Positions 42,562-51,951 are shown, counted from the stretch's first letter. The stretch: 63,368 nucleotides of DNA from an uncultured Oscillospiraceae bacterium (GCA_900542375.1 UQNI01000002.1:1-63368), one strand, 5' to 3'. Notes: generated from the letters alone by a model not told the origin. Numbers and translations: made by a program.

Positions 42562-44538
42562 TTGGCTGTTGTAAAGCTGAAAGAAGTAAGCATTATCGGC
42601 AAGCTGTCTGAGCTGGATAAAGTAGCAACAATCTGTGGTCAATCAAATGTATTCCATTCAGATAATGCTATGAATTTCTATGCAGACACTCCGGATTTCA
42701 CTGCTTACAATGAAGACAATCCATATGCAGAGCCATTGCAACAACTCAACGATGCTATTGTCAAGGCAAACAAAACTTTGACTCTTTTAGACACCAAAGA
42801 GACAAAGAACATTCATATGGATAATGACGCAATGATTTCTTATGCAAAAGAAATTGCTGCTCAAATCGATGAATGGGAAAAAGAAAAGAAAGAAGCCGAA
42901 GACAAAATTAAAGAGTACACATCCGTAATTGATGATATGGGTCACTTTGTAGGACTGAATCTCAATTTGGATGAAGTAAATTCTTGTGAGTTTGTTCAGG
43001 TTCGTTTTGGTGCATTGCCAAAAGAAAATGTAGAGAAACTGGCTGTCTACAAAGACAATCCGGACGTTATCTTTACTCCATGCACAACTGACGATAAGTA
43101 TCAGTGGGGTGTATATTTTACACCAATCACTGCAGCATCATCTGTTGACCGCATTTTCTCAAGCTTAAAGTTTGAGAGAGTAGAGCTAAACGAGCTAAAG
43201 GGTTCCCCTGAAGCAATTGTGGCAGATGTTCGTGCAAAGCGTGACGCCGAAGTTGCCCTTGTAAAAGAGATTGAATCTAAAATTGAATCTCTTTGGAGAC
43301 AGGAAGGTACTAAACTACAACAAGTATTTTCTCTTCTGACTGAGAAAAACGTTTACTTTACATCTATCTGCCGCAACGCAGCAAGATATGATGACAACTT
43401 TGTTGTTGTAGGTTGGATTCCTGCAAAAGCAGAAAGTGCATTAAAAGCTGAACTAAGCAAACTGAATTTGATGGAAGTTTCCTTCAAAGGCGGTCAGGAA
43501 GCGAAAAAGCACAATCCACCAACAAAAATTAAAAATGCTGGTATTTTTAGACCATTCGAATTCTTTGTTGATATGTATGGTATGCCTAACTACAATGAAT
43601 TCGATCCAACTCCATTCGTTGCAATTACATACACCATTTTGTTTGGTATTATGTTTGGTGACCTTGGACAAGGACCTTGTATCGCAATTGTTGGTTTCCT
43701 AATGTGGAAACTGAAAAAAATGGCCATTGGTAAAATCTTGATTCCTTGCGGTATTTCATCCGCATTTTTCGGACTGGTCTACGGTTCGGTCTTTGGTTTT
43801 GAAGAATGGCTCAACCCGATGTACGAAGCAATGGGAATTGCGGGTTCTCATGGAAAACCAATCCATGTAATGGACGGTGCAACTTCTCAATTGGTTATTT
43901 ATGCAACCATTGGCTTTGGTGCTTTGTTGATTATGATCGCTATGGGTATTGGTATTGTTTCTAATATCAAACAAGGTCACTTAGAGCATGCACTGTTCGG
44001 TGAAAGCGGTCTTGCCAGCCTAATGCTTTACATTGGTATTATTGGTTTTGGTTTAACTGCATTCTTAGGTTGGCCAATTGCTACCTTCGGTGGAAGCGTT
44101 AACATTTGGGTTTGGTTGGTAATATTAGTATTCCTACCATTAATTGCAATTTTACTGAAAGGTATTCTTGGCCCTCTATGTGAAGGTAAACCTTGGAAGC
44201 CTGCAAGCTGGGGCGACTACTTTATGCAAAGTTTCTTTGAAATCATTGTTATGTTCATCGAATACTTGGCACACACCATGTCTTTCCTTCGTGTAGGTGC
44301 ATTCGTTCTTGTTCACGCCGGTATGATGCTGGTTGTATTTACACTTGCAGACATGGCAGCAGGCATGATGCCAGTTTACATTATTATCGTAATTATCGGT
44401 AATATTATTGTAACTTGCCTAGAATGTCTACTTGTATGTATTCAGGTTCTTAGACTTCAATACTACGAACTGTTTAGCCGTTACTATGAAGGCAGCGGTC
44501 GCAAGTTCGAACCAGTTACAGTAAAAGCTGCTGAATAA
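42562..44538 (+). CDS. V-type ATP synthase subunit I (a subunit)
   Basis: The 658-residue protein has an N-terminal cytoplasmic coiled-coil half (about 1-330) and seven or eight C-terminal membrane helices with ITYTILFGIMFGDLGQG and EYLAHTMSFLRVGAFVL. The latter contains the conserved arginine region that faces the rotor carboxylates. It forms the ion half-channels with subunit K. A TTG start is used with AAAGGAAG upstream. Confidence 0.94.
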   Translation: MAVVKLKEVSIIGKLSELDKVATICGQSNVFHSDNAMNFYADTPDFTAYNEDNPYAEPLQQLNDAIVKANKTLTLLDTKETKNIHMDNDAMISYAKEIAAQIDEWEKEKKEAEDKIKEYTSVIDDMGHFVGLNLNLDEVNSCEFVQVRFGALPKENVEKLAVYKDNPDVIFTPCTTDDKYQWGVYFTPITAASSVDRIFSSLKFERVELNELKGSPEAIVADVRAKRDAEVALVKEIESKIESLWRQEGTKLQQVFSLLTEKNVYFTSICRNAARYDDNFVVVGWIPAKAESALKAELSKLNLMEVSFKGGQEAKKHNPPTKIKNAGIFRPFEFFVDMYGMPNYNEFDPTPFVAITYTILFGIMFGDLGQGPCIAIVGFLMWKLKKMAIGKILIPCGISSAFFGLVYGSVFGFEEWLNPMYEAMGIAGSHGKPIHVMDGATSQLVIYATIGFGALLIMIAMGIGIVSNIKQGHLEHALFGESGLASLMLYIGIIGFGLTAFLGWPIATFGGSVNIWVWLVILVFLPLIAILLKGILGPLCEGKPWKPASWGDYFMQSFFEIIVMFIEYLAHTMSFLRVGAFVLVHAGMMLVVFTLADMAAGMMPVYIIIVIIGNIIVTCLECLLVCIQVLRLQYYELFSRYYEGSGRKFEPVTVKAAE

Positions 44539-44619
44539 TTATTGCAGTGATACTAATAAAAAACAAAAAATACTAAAAAACTTTAAAAATTTTAATTGTT
44601 AAGTTTTGGAGGAAATATT

Positions 44620-45093
44620 ATGACTTACGTATTAATTGCTTTGCCACTTATCGCTATTATTGCTTCCGTATTTTTCGCAATCAGAGCTGTTAAAAAAGGA
44701 AAGAAAGCTAAAACAGCATTTAAATCTCAAGTTATCGCATTTGCTGCAGTTGCAGTATTGACATTCGCAATCCCAATGGTAGCTTCCGCTACAACAGCTG
44801 CTGAAGATGCAACTCCAGCAACAACAGCTGCAGCTTCCGAAGAAGCAACTGCTGCTGACACACAAGACAAAAACTTCCAAAATGGTATGGGTCTACTAGC
44901 TGCTGGCTTCGTAACAGCTATCTCCGGTATCGGTGGTGGTATCGCTGTTGCTGCTGCTGCTCCAGCTGCTATCGGTGCAACTTCTGAAGATCCAAAAGTA
45001 TTCGGTAAAGCTTTGATTTTCGTTGCTCTTGGTGAAGGTATCGCTCTTTACGGTTTGCTTATCTCCATCTTGATCTTGAACAAAGTTGCTTAA
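44620..45093 (+). CDS. V-type ATP synthase subunit K (c-ring proteolipid)
   Basis: The 157-residue proteolipid has four predicted helices. The first hairpin (TYVLIALPLIAIIASVFFAI, basic loop RAVKKGKKAKTAFKS, second helix ending MVASA) has no carboxylate. A roughly 35-residue Ala/Thr/Glu-rich linker precedes the active hairpin (GMGLLAAGFVTAISGIGGGIAVAAAAPAAIGA, then VFGKALIFVALGEGIALYGLLISI, with the ion-binding Glu). One carboxylate per four helices fits V-type rings. The 80-nt A-rich spacer upstream plus TTTTGGAGG resembles leaders that raise proteolipid translation. GCT, GGT and CTA codons dominate. ATG 44620 is chosen over 44596. Confidence 0.92.
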   Translation: MTYVLIALPLIAIIASVFFAIRAVKKGKKAKTAFKSQVIAFAAVAVLTFAIPMVASATTAAEDATPATTAAASEEATAADTQDKNFQNGMGLLAAGFVTAISGIGGGIAVAAAAPAAIGATSEDPKVFGKALIFVALGEGIALYGLLISILILNKVA

Positions 45094-45117
45094 TTTTAAG
45101 AAAGCAGGTGGCATCAC

Positions 45118-45429
45118 ATGCGCTTTCACCTTGTAAGCGATAATGAGGACACCCTGGTTGGTATGCGTTTAGCAGGTGTTGACGGTGTTTTAGTCAAAGA
45201 ACCTGAACTCGCACAAAAGGCTATAAACGAGGCAATGAACAATCCAGGCGAGATTGCTGTTGTATTATTAACAGAAGGCGTTGTGGCTATGTGTTCAGAA
45301 TTTGTTTATGACCTTAAACTAAACCGCAAGCGTCCGCTTATTGTGGAAATTCCTGAAAGGGGCGGCAACGGTCGCGCCAAAGATTCTATTACCCGTTATG
45401 TCCGCGAGGCTATCGGGATTAAGATTTAG
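45118..45429 (+). CDS. V-type ATP synthase subunit F
   Basis: The 103-residue protein has the AtpF/NtpG pattern (LVSDNEDTLVGMRLAGVDGVLVKEP; PGEIAVVLLTEGV; PLIVEIPERGG). Subunit F sits at the central stalk with D. AGGTGG precedes ATG 45118. It is placed between K and E. Confidence 0.92.
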   Translation: MRFHLVSDNEDTLVGMRLAGVDGVLVKEPELAQKAINEAMNNPGEIAVVLLTEGVVAMCSEFVYDLKLNRKRPLIVEIPERGGNGRAKDSITRYVREAIGIKI

Positions 45430-45476
45430 TTTCTATTTTGCAGCTTGGCCGCTATTGCGGCGGAACGGGGGTTAAT

Positions 45477-46073
45477 ATGGCTTCAAATGTCGATAAATTG
45501 AGCAAATTCAACTCCGCCATTAATCACTATGCTGAATCACAACGTGAGAAAATCTTGAAAGATATCGCTGACTATCAAGCAAGAGAGCTGGAAGAAACAG
45601 CTAACAATGCTAAAATTGAGGCAGATCGTCTTTTGGTTAAAGAGTTGGCGGAAATGCGTGATCGCATTATGCGTGAAATGTCCCATCGTGAGATGGATTC
45701 TCGCAGAGAATTGCTTACTAAACGCCAAGAAATTTCTGAAAAAGTATTCGAGAGAGCTGAAAAAGCTTTGATTGAGTATACACAAAAAGCAGAATATGCA
45801 TCTTTAATGGAGCGTTATGCTGCTAACATTGCAAAAGTATTAACTGAACCAGGTACCGTAGTATACGTAAAATCTGGCGATGAAAAATACAAAGCACAAA
45901 TTGAGAAAGCTTTTGGCGATACTGTAACAATTGCAGTAGATGATAAGATTAAAATTGGTGGACTTCGCGCTGAAAACGTAGCAATGCGTTTAGCCGCGGA
46001 TGAAACACTTGATTCCATTCTTGCAAGTAAACGTGGATGGTTTGAAGAAAATTCGGGAATGGCTGTGGTCTGA
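45477..46073 (+). CDS. V-type ATP synthase subunit E
   Basis: The 198-residue peripheral-stalk protein has a long N-terminal helix (NHYAESQREKILKDIADYQARELEETANNAK) and a globular C-terminal domain ending KRGWFEENSGMAVV. A longer frame runs to 45438, but the GGGGG site matches ATG 45477. A small GCCGC-TATT-GCGGC hairpin at 45450-45463 lies between F and E. Confidence 0.9.
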   Translation: MASNVDKLSKFNSAINHYAESQREKILKDIADYQARELEETANNAKIEADRLLVKELAEMRDRIMREMSHREMDSRRELLTKRQEISEKVFERAEKALIEYTQKAEYASLMERYAANIAKVLTEPGTVVYVKSGDEKYKAQIEKAFGDTVTIAVDDKIKIGGLRAENVAMRLAADETLDSILASKRGWFEENSGMAVV

Positions 46074-46108
46074 GCCGGAAATACCCATTTATAATGGAGA
46101 TGAGTTTG

Positions 46109-47872
46109 ATGGAAAATCAGAATGTTATATACGGCATTAATGGACCGGTTGTTACCGTAAAAAATGCTCGCAGCTTCTCTATGATGGAAATGGTATTTGT
46201 TGGACACGAGCGTCTCGTTGGTGAGATTATCGGTATTAATGACAAATTTACTACAATCCAGGTTTATGAAGAGACTACCGGGCTAACACTCGGAGAGCCA
46301 ATCTACGGTACTGGCAGTCCAATGAATGTTACATTAGGTCCTGGCATTATGAGCAACATCTTCGATGGTATCGAAAGACCATTGAAAGAGATTGCGAAAG
46401 AAAGCGGAACTTTTATCAATCGTGGTAGTACCGCTTCTGCTTTGGATGAAGAAAAACTATGGGATGTTACATTAAAAGTGCAAGTAGGCGACACTCTAAA
46501 AAGCGGTGACGTTTATGCTGAAGTGCCTGAAACACTTTCAGTTTTGCATAAATGTATGTTAACACCTTTAATTCCAACAGCTACTGTTACTAAGGTTATG
46601 CCTAACGGACAGTACAAAGTACATGATACGGTTGTTGAGGTAGAAGATGCAAACGGCAAAAAGCACGAGCTTACTCTTTGCCAAAGATGGCCTATCAGAA
46701 ATGCACGTCCTGTTTCCAAACGTACAACTTCAACTGTACCGCTAATTACAGGACAAAGAATTCAAGACGCTTTATTCCCAATCACCAAAGGTGGTACTGC
46801 TTGTATTCCGGGTGCTTTCGGTTCCGGTAAAACAATGACACAGCACCAACTTGCAAAATGGTGTGATGCTGACATTATTATTTATGTTGGCTGCGGTGAG
46901 CGTGGTAACGAGATGACTCAGGTATTGGAAGAGTTTGCTGAGTTGATTGACCCAAGAACAAATAGATTGCTAACTGACCGTACTGTGTTGATTGCGAATA
47001 CATCCAACATGCCTGTTGCGGCTCGTGAAGCTTCTATTTACACAGGTATTACACTTGCTGAGTACTATCGTGACATGGGTTATCACGTAGCTATGATGGC
47101 TGACTCTACTTCCCGTTGGGCGGAAGCTCTTCGTGAGATTTCCGGTCGTTTGGAAGAGATGCCTGCTGAGGAAGGTTTCCCAGCATACTTGCCATCTCGT
47201 CTTGCAGAGTTCTATGAGCGCGCAGGTTATGTACATAACTTAAACGGCACAGAAGGTTCTATCTCTGTTATCGGAGCGATTTCTCCTGCCGGCGGTGACT
47301 TCTCTGAACCTGTTACACAAAATACCATGCGTTTTACCCGTTGCTTCTGGGCGTTGGATAAATCTCTTGCATATGCTAGACACTTCCCAGCGATTGACTG
47401 GATGGCTAGTTATACAGAGTATCTAAATGACTTGGAACCTTGGTACATCGAGCATCTTGGCGAAGAATATCTTGAATACCGCAGTGTAATCAATAATCTT
47501 CTGCAAGAAGAAAACAAATTGATGGAAATTGTTAAATTGGTTGGTGCAGACGTTTTGCCTGACGACCAAAAATTAGTCATTCAAATTGCTAGAGTTATTC
47601 GAATTGGCTTCTTACAACAAAACGCTTTCCATCCGGATGATACTTATGTACCAATTGAAAAACAGCGCGATATGATGAAGGTAATCGTTCATCTTTACAA
47701 TAAGAGTAAACAAATTGTTGCTGCAAACGTTCCATTGGATGATTTGCTGTCAACTGGTTTGTATGAAAGAATTATTAAGATGAAATACGAAGTACCTAAC
47801 AATAAACTTGAAATGTTTGATAACATTATTGACGATATCGATCGTACAATTGCTGGTGTTCTTAACGCATAA
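46109..47872 (+). CDS. V-type ATP synthase subunit A (catalytic)
   Basis: The 587-residue catalytic subunit contains the P-loop GAFGSGKTMTQHQLAKW, the 80-residue-type insert of A/V enzymes, CGERGNEMTQVLEEF, MMADSTSRWAEALREISGRLEEMPAEEGFPAYL and a C-terminal helical domain. ATG 46109 is taken because GGAG lies 9 nt upstream; an ATG at 46094 overlaps that site. Together with B it forms the A3B3 head. Direction (ATP synthesis or ion pumping) cannot be read. Confidence 0.97.
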   Translation: MENQNVIYGINGPVVTVKNARSFSMMEMVFVGHERLVGEIIGINDKFTTIQVYEETTGLTLGEPIYGTGSPMNVTLGPGIMSNIFDGIERPLKEIAKESGTFINRGSTASALDEEKLWDVTLKVQVGDTLKSGDVYAEVPETLSVLHKCMLTPLIPTATVTKVMPNGQYKVHDTVVEVEDANGKKHELTLCQRWPIRNARPVSKRTTSTVPLITGQRIQDALFPITKGGTACIPGAFGSGKTMTQHQLAKWCDADIIIYVGCGERGNEMTQVLEEFAELIDPRTNRLLTDRTVLIANTSNMPVAAREASIYTGITLAEYYRDMGYHVAMMADSTSRWAEALREISGRLEEMPAEEGFPAYLPSRLAEFYERAGYVHNLNGTEGSISVIGAISPAGGDFSEPVTQNTMRFTRCFWALDKSLAYARHFPAIDWMASYTEYLNDLEPWYIEHLGEEYLEYRSVINNLLQEENKLMEIVKLVGADVLPDDQKLVIQIARVIRIGFLQQNAFHPDDTYVPIEKQRDMMKVIVHLYNKSKQIVAANVPLDDLLSTGLYERIIKMKYEVPNNKLEMFDNIIDDIDRTIAGVLNA

Positions 47873-47887
47873 GATTGACGCCGATAA

Positions 47888-47946
47888 AATTCTTATCATT
47901 TCCCGTGCGAAGGTGATAAGAATTACTCTAGTCTATAGTCGCACGG
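47888..47946 (+). other. Predicted RNA pseudoknot between subunit A and B genes
   Basis: A perfect 11-bp stem (AATTCTTATCA at 47888-47898 with TGATAAGAATT at 47914-47924) encloses CCGTGCGA (47903-47910). That segment pairs perfectly with TCGCACGG (47939-47946) just downstream. The order left1-left2-right1-right2 is an H-type pseudoknot. Connecting loops are 4, 3 and 14 nt. Stem 2 ends on the GG of the GGAGAAGG ribosome site of subunit B. Confidence 0.6.
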
Positions 47947-47962
47947 AGAAGGCGGTTATAAT

Positions 47963-49351
47963 ATGATTCTTGATTATATTGGCGTAAAAGAAATTAACGG
48001 CTCTCTAATCGTTATCGATAATGTTGAAAATGCTTTCTATGAAGAAACAGTTGACATTCGCCTCGATGATGGTTCCATGCGTCAAGGTAGAATTGTGCAA
48101 ATGGATGGCAAACGTGTTGTTATCCAGGTTTTCGAAGGATCTCGTGAGATTTCTCTAGATAATACCCGCACAAGACTACGTGGCCGTGCAATGGAGATGC
48201 CGCTTTCGCCAGAAATGCTAGGACGTGTTTTTAACGGTGCTGGTGACCCAATTGATGGACTCGGTGAAATTTATCCTGAACAAAGAATGAATATCAACGG
48301 TGCACCAATTAACCCGGTATCCCGTGTATATCCAAGAAACTACATTCACACTGGTATTTCTTCTATTGACACTCTAATGACACTAATTCGTGGTCAAAAA
48401 TTGCCTATCTTCTCAGGTTCCGGTATGCAGCATAATGAGCTGGCTGTTCAAATTGCCCGCCAAGCTAATATTACCGATGCAGAGGGCGAAGGCAAATTTG
48501 CAATCGTATTTGCTGCGATGGGTGTTAAAAATGACGTTGCGGACTACTTCCGCCGTTCATTTGACGAATCCGGTGTTTTGCAGAAGGTTGTTATGTTCTT
48601 AAATTTGGCTGATGACCCAATCATTGAAAGAACACTAACACCACGCTGCGCACTAACAACAGCTGAATATTTGGCATATGAAAAAGACATGCACGTGCTT
48701 GTTATTATGACAGATATGACAGCTTATGCTGAAGCTCTTCGTGAATTTAGTTCCTCTAAAGGTGAAATTCCTGGTAGAAAAGGTTACCCAGGTTACCTAT
48801 ATTCCGACTTGGCTTCTCTATATGAACGTGCTGGTATGGTTCATGGCAAAAAAGGTACCATTACTCAGTTACCAATTTTGACCATGCCTAACGATGACGT
48901 TACTCACCCTGTACCTGACCTTACAGGTTACATTACAGAAGGCCAAATTTCTTTGGACCGTTCTTTGGATGGTAGCGGCATTTATCCACCAGTTGGTATT
49001 CTGCCATCTCTATCCCGTTTGATGAAAGACGGTATTGGTGCAGAGTTTACTCGTGATGACCATAAAGGTCTGTCAGACCAATTGTTTGCAGCTTATGCAA
49101 AAACAATGGAAGCTCGTTCTTTGGCATCTGTTATCGGTGAAGAAGAATTGGCTACTTCTGATAAGAGATATATTGAATTCGGTAAATTGTTTGAATCTCG
49201 TTTTATTACACAGGGATTCAACGAAAACCGTACAATAGAACAAAGCCTCGATCTGGGTTGGGAATTGCTTTCCACTTTACCACGTGTTGAATTAGACCGT
49301 GTACAAGAAGAACTTCTGGATAAATACTATATTGAAGGTCTTTGCAAATAA
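47963..49351 (+). CDS. V-type ATP synthase subunit B
   Basis: The 462-residue regulatory head subunit carries VSRVYPRNYIHTGISSIDTLMTLIRGQKLPIFSGSGMQHNELA and DMTAYAEALREFSSSKGEIPGRKGYPGYLYSDLASLYERAG. The P-loop is replaced by GSGMQHN, as normal for B. It assembles with A. The upstream gap (90 nt) holds a predicted pseudoknot. Codon use shares the CTA/CTT-rich leucine choice of this operon. Confidence 0.97.
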   Translation: MILDYIGVKEINGSLIVIDNVENAFYEETVDIRLDDGSMRQGRIVQMDGKRVVIQVFEGSREISLDNTRTRLRGRAMEMPLSPEMLGRVFNGAGDPIDGLGEIYPEQRMNINGAPINPVSRVYPRNYIHTGISSIDTLMTLIRGQKLPIFSGSGMQHNELAVQIARQANITDAEGEGKFAIVFAAMGVKNDVADYFRRSFDESGVLQKVVMFLNLADDPIIERTLTPRCALTTAEYLAYEKDMHVLVIMTDMTAYAEALREFSSSKGEIPGRKGYPGYLYSDLASLYERAGMVHGKKGTITQLPILTMPNDDVTHPVPDLTGYITEGQISLDRSLDGSGIYPPVGILPSLSRLMKDGIGAEFTRDDHKGLSDQLFAAYAKTMEARSLASVIGEEELATSDKRYIEFGKLFESRFITQGFNENRTIEQSLDLGWELLSTLPRVELDRVQEELLDKYYIEGLCK

Positions 49352-49390
49352 GTGTGGAGTTTTTAACTCTGATGAATGAGGTGAGCTATA

Positions 49391-50029
49391 TTGAGTAACC
49401 AAGTCGTACCAACCAAAAGTCAGTTGCTTGCCACAAAGAAATCTTTGAAACTTTCCAAAAAAGGTTTTGAGATTCTGGACCGTAAGCGTAACGTACTTGT
49501 TCGTGAGATTATGTCTTTACTCTCAAAAGCTGCCGAAGTTCAAGATAGAATCGACACTACTTATGAAGTGGCTTATGAGGCGCTTGAAATGGCTAACATT
49601 ACATTAGGCAATACAGGCGAACTTGCAAGCACAGTACCATTCGATGATAATTTGAATGTTGCATACAGAAGTGTTATGGGTGTAGAGCTTCCAATGGTTG
49701 CTCTAGAAGATTCTGAAATAGGTGGAATTCCTTTCGGCCTTATTTCCAGTAATGCACCGCTAGATGACGCTTTGGTAAAATTTACTGAAGTGAAAAAACT
49801 AACTGCGGAATTAGCTGAGATTGAAAATAGTGTGTTCCGTTTGTCTGTTGCAATTAAGCAAACAACCAGACGTGCGAACGCGCTTAAGAATATTATGATT
49901 CCTCGTTTCAAATCTGAAGTGAAATTTATTACTGAGGCATTGGAAGAAAAGGAAAGAGAAGAATTCTCACGTATGAAATTGATTAAAAAGAAAAAAGTTA
50001 GAGATGCTCAAGAAAACGAGAGCGCATAA
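49391..50029 (+). CDS. V-type ATP synthase subunit D
   Basis: The 212-residue coiled-coil rotor shaft begins VVPTKSQLLATKKSLKLSKKGFEILDRKRNVLVREI and has the second helix RRANALKNIMIPRFKSEVKFITEALEEKEREEF. The TTG start is supported by AGGTGAG. It is the last gene of the operon. Confidence 0.95.
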   Translation: MSNQVVPTKSQLLATKKSLKLSKKGFEILDRKRNVLVREIMSLLSKAAEVQDRIDTTYEVAYEALEMANITLGNTGELASTVPFDDNLNVAYRSVMGVELPMVALEDSEIGGIPFGLISSNAPLDDALVKFTEVKKLTAELAEIENSVFRLSVAIKQTTRRANALKNIMIPRFKSEVKFITEALEEKEREEFSRMKLIKKKKVRDAQENESA

Positions 50030-50038
50030 CAATTTTCG

Positions 50039-50067
50039 ACAGGAAGCATATGCTTCCTGTTTTTTTA
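50039..50067 (+). terminator. V-ATPase operon terminator
   Basis: ACAGGAAGCA-TA-TGCTTCCTGT followed by a T run lies directly behind the subunit D stop codon. Confidence 0.92.
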
Positions 50068-50185
50068 TGTTCATTTTTAATATCCAATAGAGATATCCAA
50101 AATCTGCTATGGCAGTTTTCGGCATATTTTATTGTCAAATTAGAAAAAAACGTATATAATTGAGATAAAGGAGGGACGAATCCCT

Positions 50186-50920
50186 ATGAATTGGAAAAAC
50201 GACCATTGGAGTAAAGAAAATTACCAAGATTTTAAAAATCACTTGCTGCAAATTGCAGAAGAGGAATATCGTAAATTTAATGAAAAAATCATTCCGTGTG
50301 ATCATCCGATACTGGGAATTCGTATGCCTGTTTTACGTAAGTTGGCAAAAGATATTGCCAAAGGAGATTGGAAATCTTATTTGAAAGTTGCCAAAGATGA
50401 CAGTCATGAAGAAATTATGCTGCAAGGTATGGTAATCGCCTCTGTAAGCCCCAAAATTGAGTTTTCGGAAGTATTGAGATATATTACTTATTATGTGCCT
50501 AAATTGTCTAACTGGGCTTTGGTAGACGCTTTTTGTGGGGATATGAAAATAGTTGCACGCCATCAAGAAGAAGCTTACTTTTTTATTGTGCATTATTTAA
50601 AATCTACTGAGGAATATTCTGTGCGATTCGCTGTTGTTATGCTGATGAATTATTACTTAGATGCGCAGCATATCCATGCTGTTTTTGGATTGTTTGATTC
50701 TGTACATCATGATGGATATTACGTAAAGATGGCTTTGGCCTGGGCAATTTCTCTTGCTTTTATCAAGATGAGGGAAGAAACAGTTCAATATTTGAATCAT
50801 AACCATTTAGATAACTGGACTGTTCAAAAAGCGATGCAAAAAATATTAGAATCTAATCGAGTTGATAAAGAGACAAAAGATATGATTCGTAATATGAAGA
50901 AGAAAAGAAATTATGAATAA
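50186..50920 (+). CDS. DNA alkylation repair protein (AlkD-like)
   Basis: The 244-residue all-helical protein of HEAT-like repeats fits the AlkD/DNA alkylation repair family (HPILGIRMPVLRKLAKDIAKGDW; VDAFCGDMKIVARHQE; WAISLAFIKMREETVQYL). AlkD glycosylases excise bulky or cationic N3/N7 alkyl purines. The conserved Trp and Asp of the active cleft seem present but were not aligned. Its stop overlaps the start of the next gene by 8 nt. Confidence 0.85.
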   Translation: MNWKNDHWSKENYQDFKNHLLQIAEEEYRKFNEKIIPCDHPILGIRMPVLRKLAKDIAKGDWKSYLKVAKDDSHEEIMLQGMVIASVSPKIEFSEVLRYITYYVPKLSNWALVDAFCGDMKIVARHQEEAYFFIVHYLKSTEEYSVRFAVVMLMNYYLDAQHIHAVFGLFDSVHHDGYYVKMALAWAISLAFIKMREETVQYLNHNHLDNWTVQKAMQKILESNRVDKETKDMIRNMKKKRNYE

Positions 50921-51593
50921 ACAAAGTATCGTATATCAGATTATTCGCTGTAAACGTAAAAGTACGGCACTTTATGTGAAAGAGGGAGGAAATGTTGTTG
51001 TAAGAGCTCCCTTTTTTGTTTCTAATGAGCAAATAGATGGATTTGTCCAGTCACATTATCGCTGGATTTTACAAAAACAGAGTGAGCAACAGAATTTACA
51101 GCAGAAAAAAGAACGTTTTTCAGTTACTGACCAAGATACTCTCACAGTGTTGGGAAGAGAGTATCCTGTGGTTTATGGCAACCAAGTTCATTTTAACGGA
51201 ACAGTATTCGAAATACCGCAAATACCCTTTTCACAAATAAAACCACAAGTGATAGCTGAGTACAAACGGCTTGCAAAAGAAATTATTACGGAAAGAGTTC
51301 ATTATTTTAGTGAGTTAACCGGCTGGAAAGCAGAGTCAGTCAAAATAGGAAGCGCTAAAACACGCTGGGGTTCCTGTTCGGGAACGAATAGACTCAATTT
51401 TACTTGGAAACTCATCTTTTCTGATTTAAATACAATAGATTATGTGGTATTGCATGAGCTTGCTCACACGAAAGAGCACAATCATTCACAGAGATTTTGG
51501 AATTTGGTAGCAGAGTATATGCCTAATTATAAAGAAATCAGAGAACGTTTGGTTGCGGTACAGAAAAAACTCATGCAGGAAAACTGGGATTGA
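50913..51593 (+). CDS. YgjP-like metallopeptidase (M48-related, DUF45)
   Basis: The 226-residue protein has the zinc motif HELAHTKEHNHSQRFW (HExxH with a downstream H) in its C-terminal third and the family-specific KTRWGSCSGTNRLNFTWKLI. It resembles YgjP/SprT-like predicted zinc proteases of unknown substrate. It overlaps the AlkD-like gene, so translation is coupled. Confidence 0.9.
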   Translation: MNKQSIVYQIIRCKRKSTALYVKEGGNVVVRAPFFVSNEQIDGFVQSHYRWILQKQSEQQNLQQKKERFSVTDQDTLTVLGREYPVVYGNQVHFNGTVFEIPQIPFSQIKPQVIAEYKRLAKEIITERVHYFSELTGWKAESVKIGSAKTRWGSCSGTNRLNFTWKLIFSDLNTIDYVVLHELAHTKEHNHSQRFWNLVAEYMPNYKEIRERLVAVQKKLMQENWD

Positions 51594-51626
51594 TGTGTTA
51601 GATTTGATTTCATTTTTATTGATAAG

Positions 51627-51658
51627 AAAGAGGATGCCATTTGGCATCCTCTTTTTTT
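51627..51658. terminator. Bidirectional terminator
   Basis: AAGAGGATGCCA-TT-TGGCATCCTCTT with a T tract separates the YgjP gene from the convergent zinc-ribbon protein gene and abuts its stop. Confidence 0.9.
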
Positions 51659-51951
51659 CAGTTTGTTTTATTGTTTATGTGATAGATTTCTATACACCAA
51701 TTCTTCTTGCGGCATTGTGGACAAGTGAGATTGGTTGCTTTAGGTGTGTGCATTGCAAAAAAGAATTCTTTGAATGTTGGTTTAAACCCTGTACTGCATG
51801 TTGGGCAAATAAAAGCAATGCTTTGATAGTATAAGGCAGTTAATAAGCAACCCAATAAAATGACAATTGGCATTCCAACAGCAAATGGAATCCAATTTCC
51901 GGTTACAGCCCAAAGAGTAATGGAAATGATTTCAATGAAACTCATAATCAT
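51658..51951 (-). CDS. Small membrane protein with a CPTC/CPQC zinc ribbon
   Basis: The 97-residue protein has two N-terminal membrane helices (ITLWAVTGNWIPFAVGMPIVILLGCLLTALYY). A soluble tail with CPTCSTGFKP and CPQCRKKNW cysteine pairs follows, separated by FFFAMHTPKATNLT; this is a four-Cys zinc ribbon. It is a short family common in clostridia with no known role. ATG 51951 or 51945 is possible. It is 32 nt behind the decayed MerR gene, which probably once regulated it. Confidence 0.75.
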   Translation of the reverse strand: MIMSFIEIISITLWAVTGNWIPFAVGMPIVILLGCLLTALYYQSIAFICPTCSTGFKPTFKEFFFAMHTPKATNLTCPQCRKKNWCIEIYHINNKTN

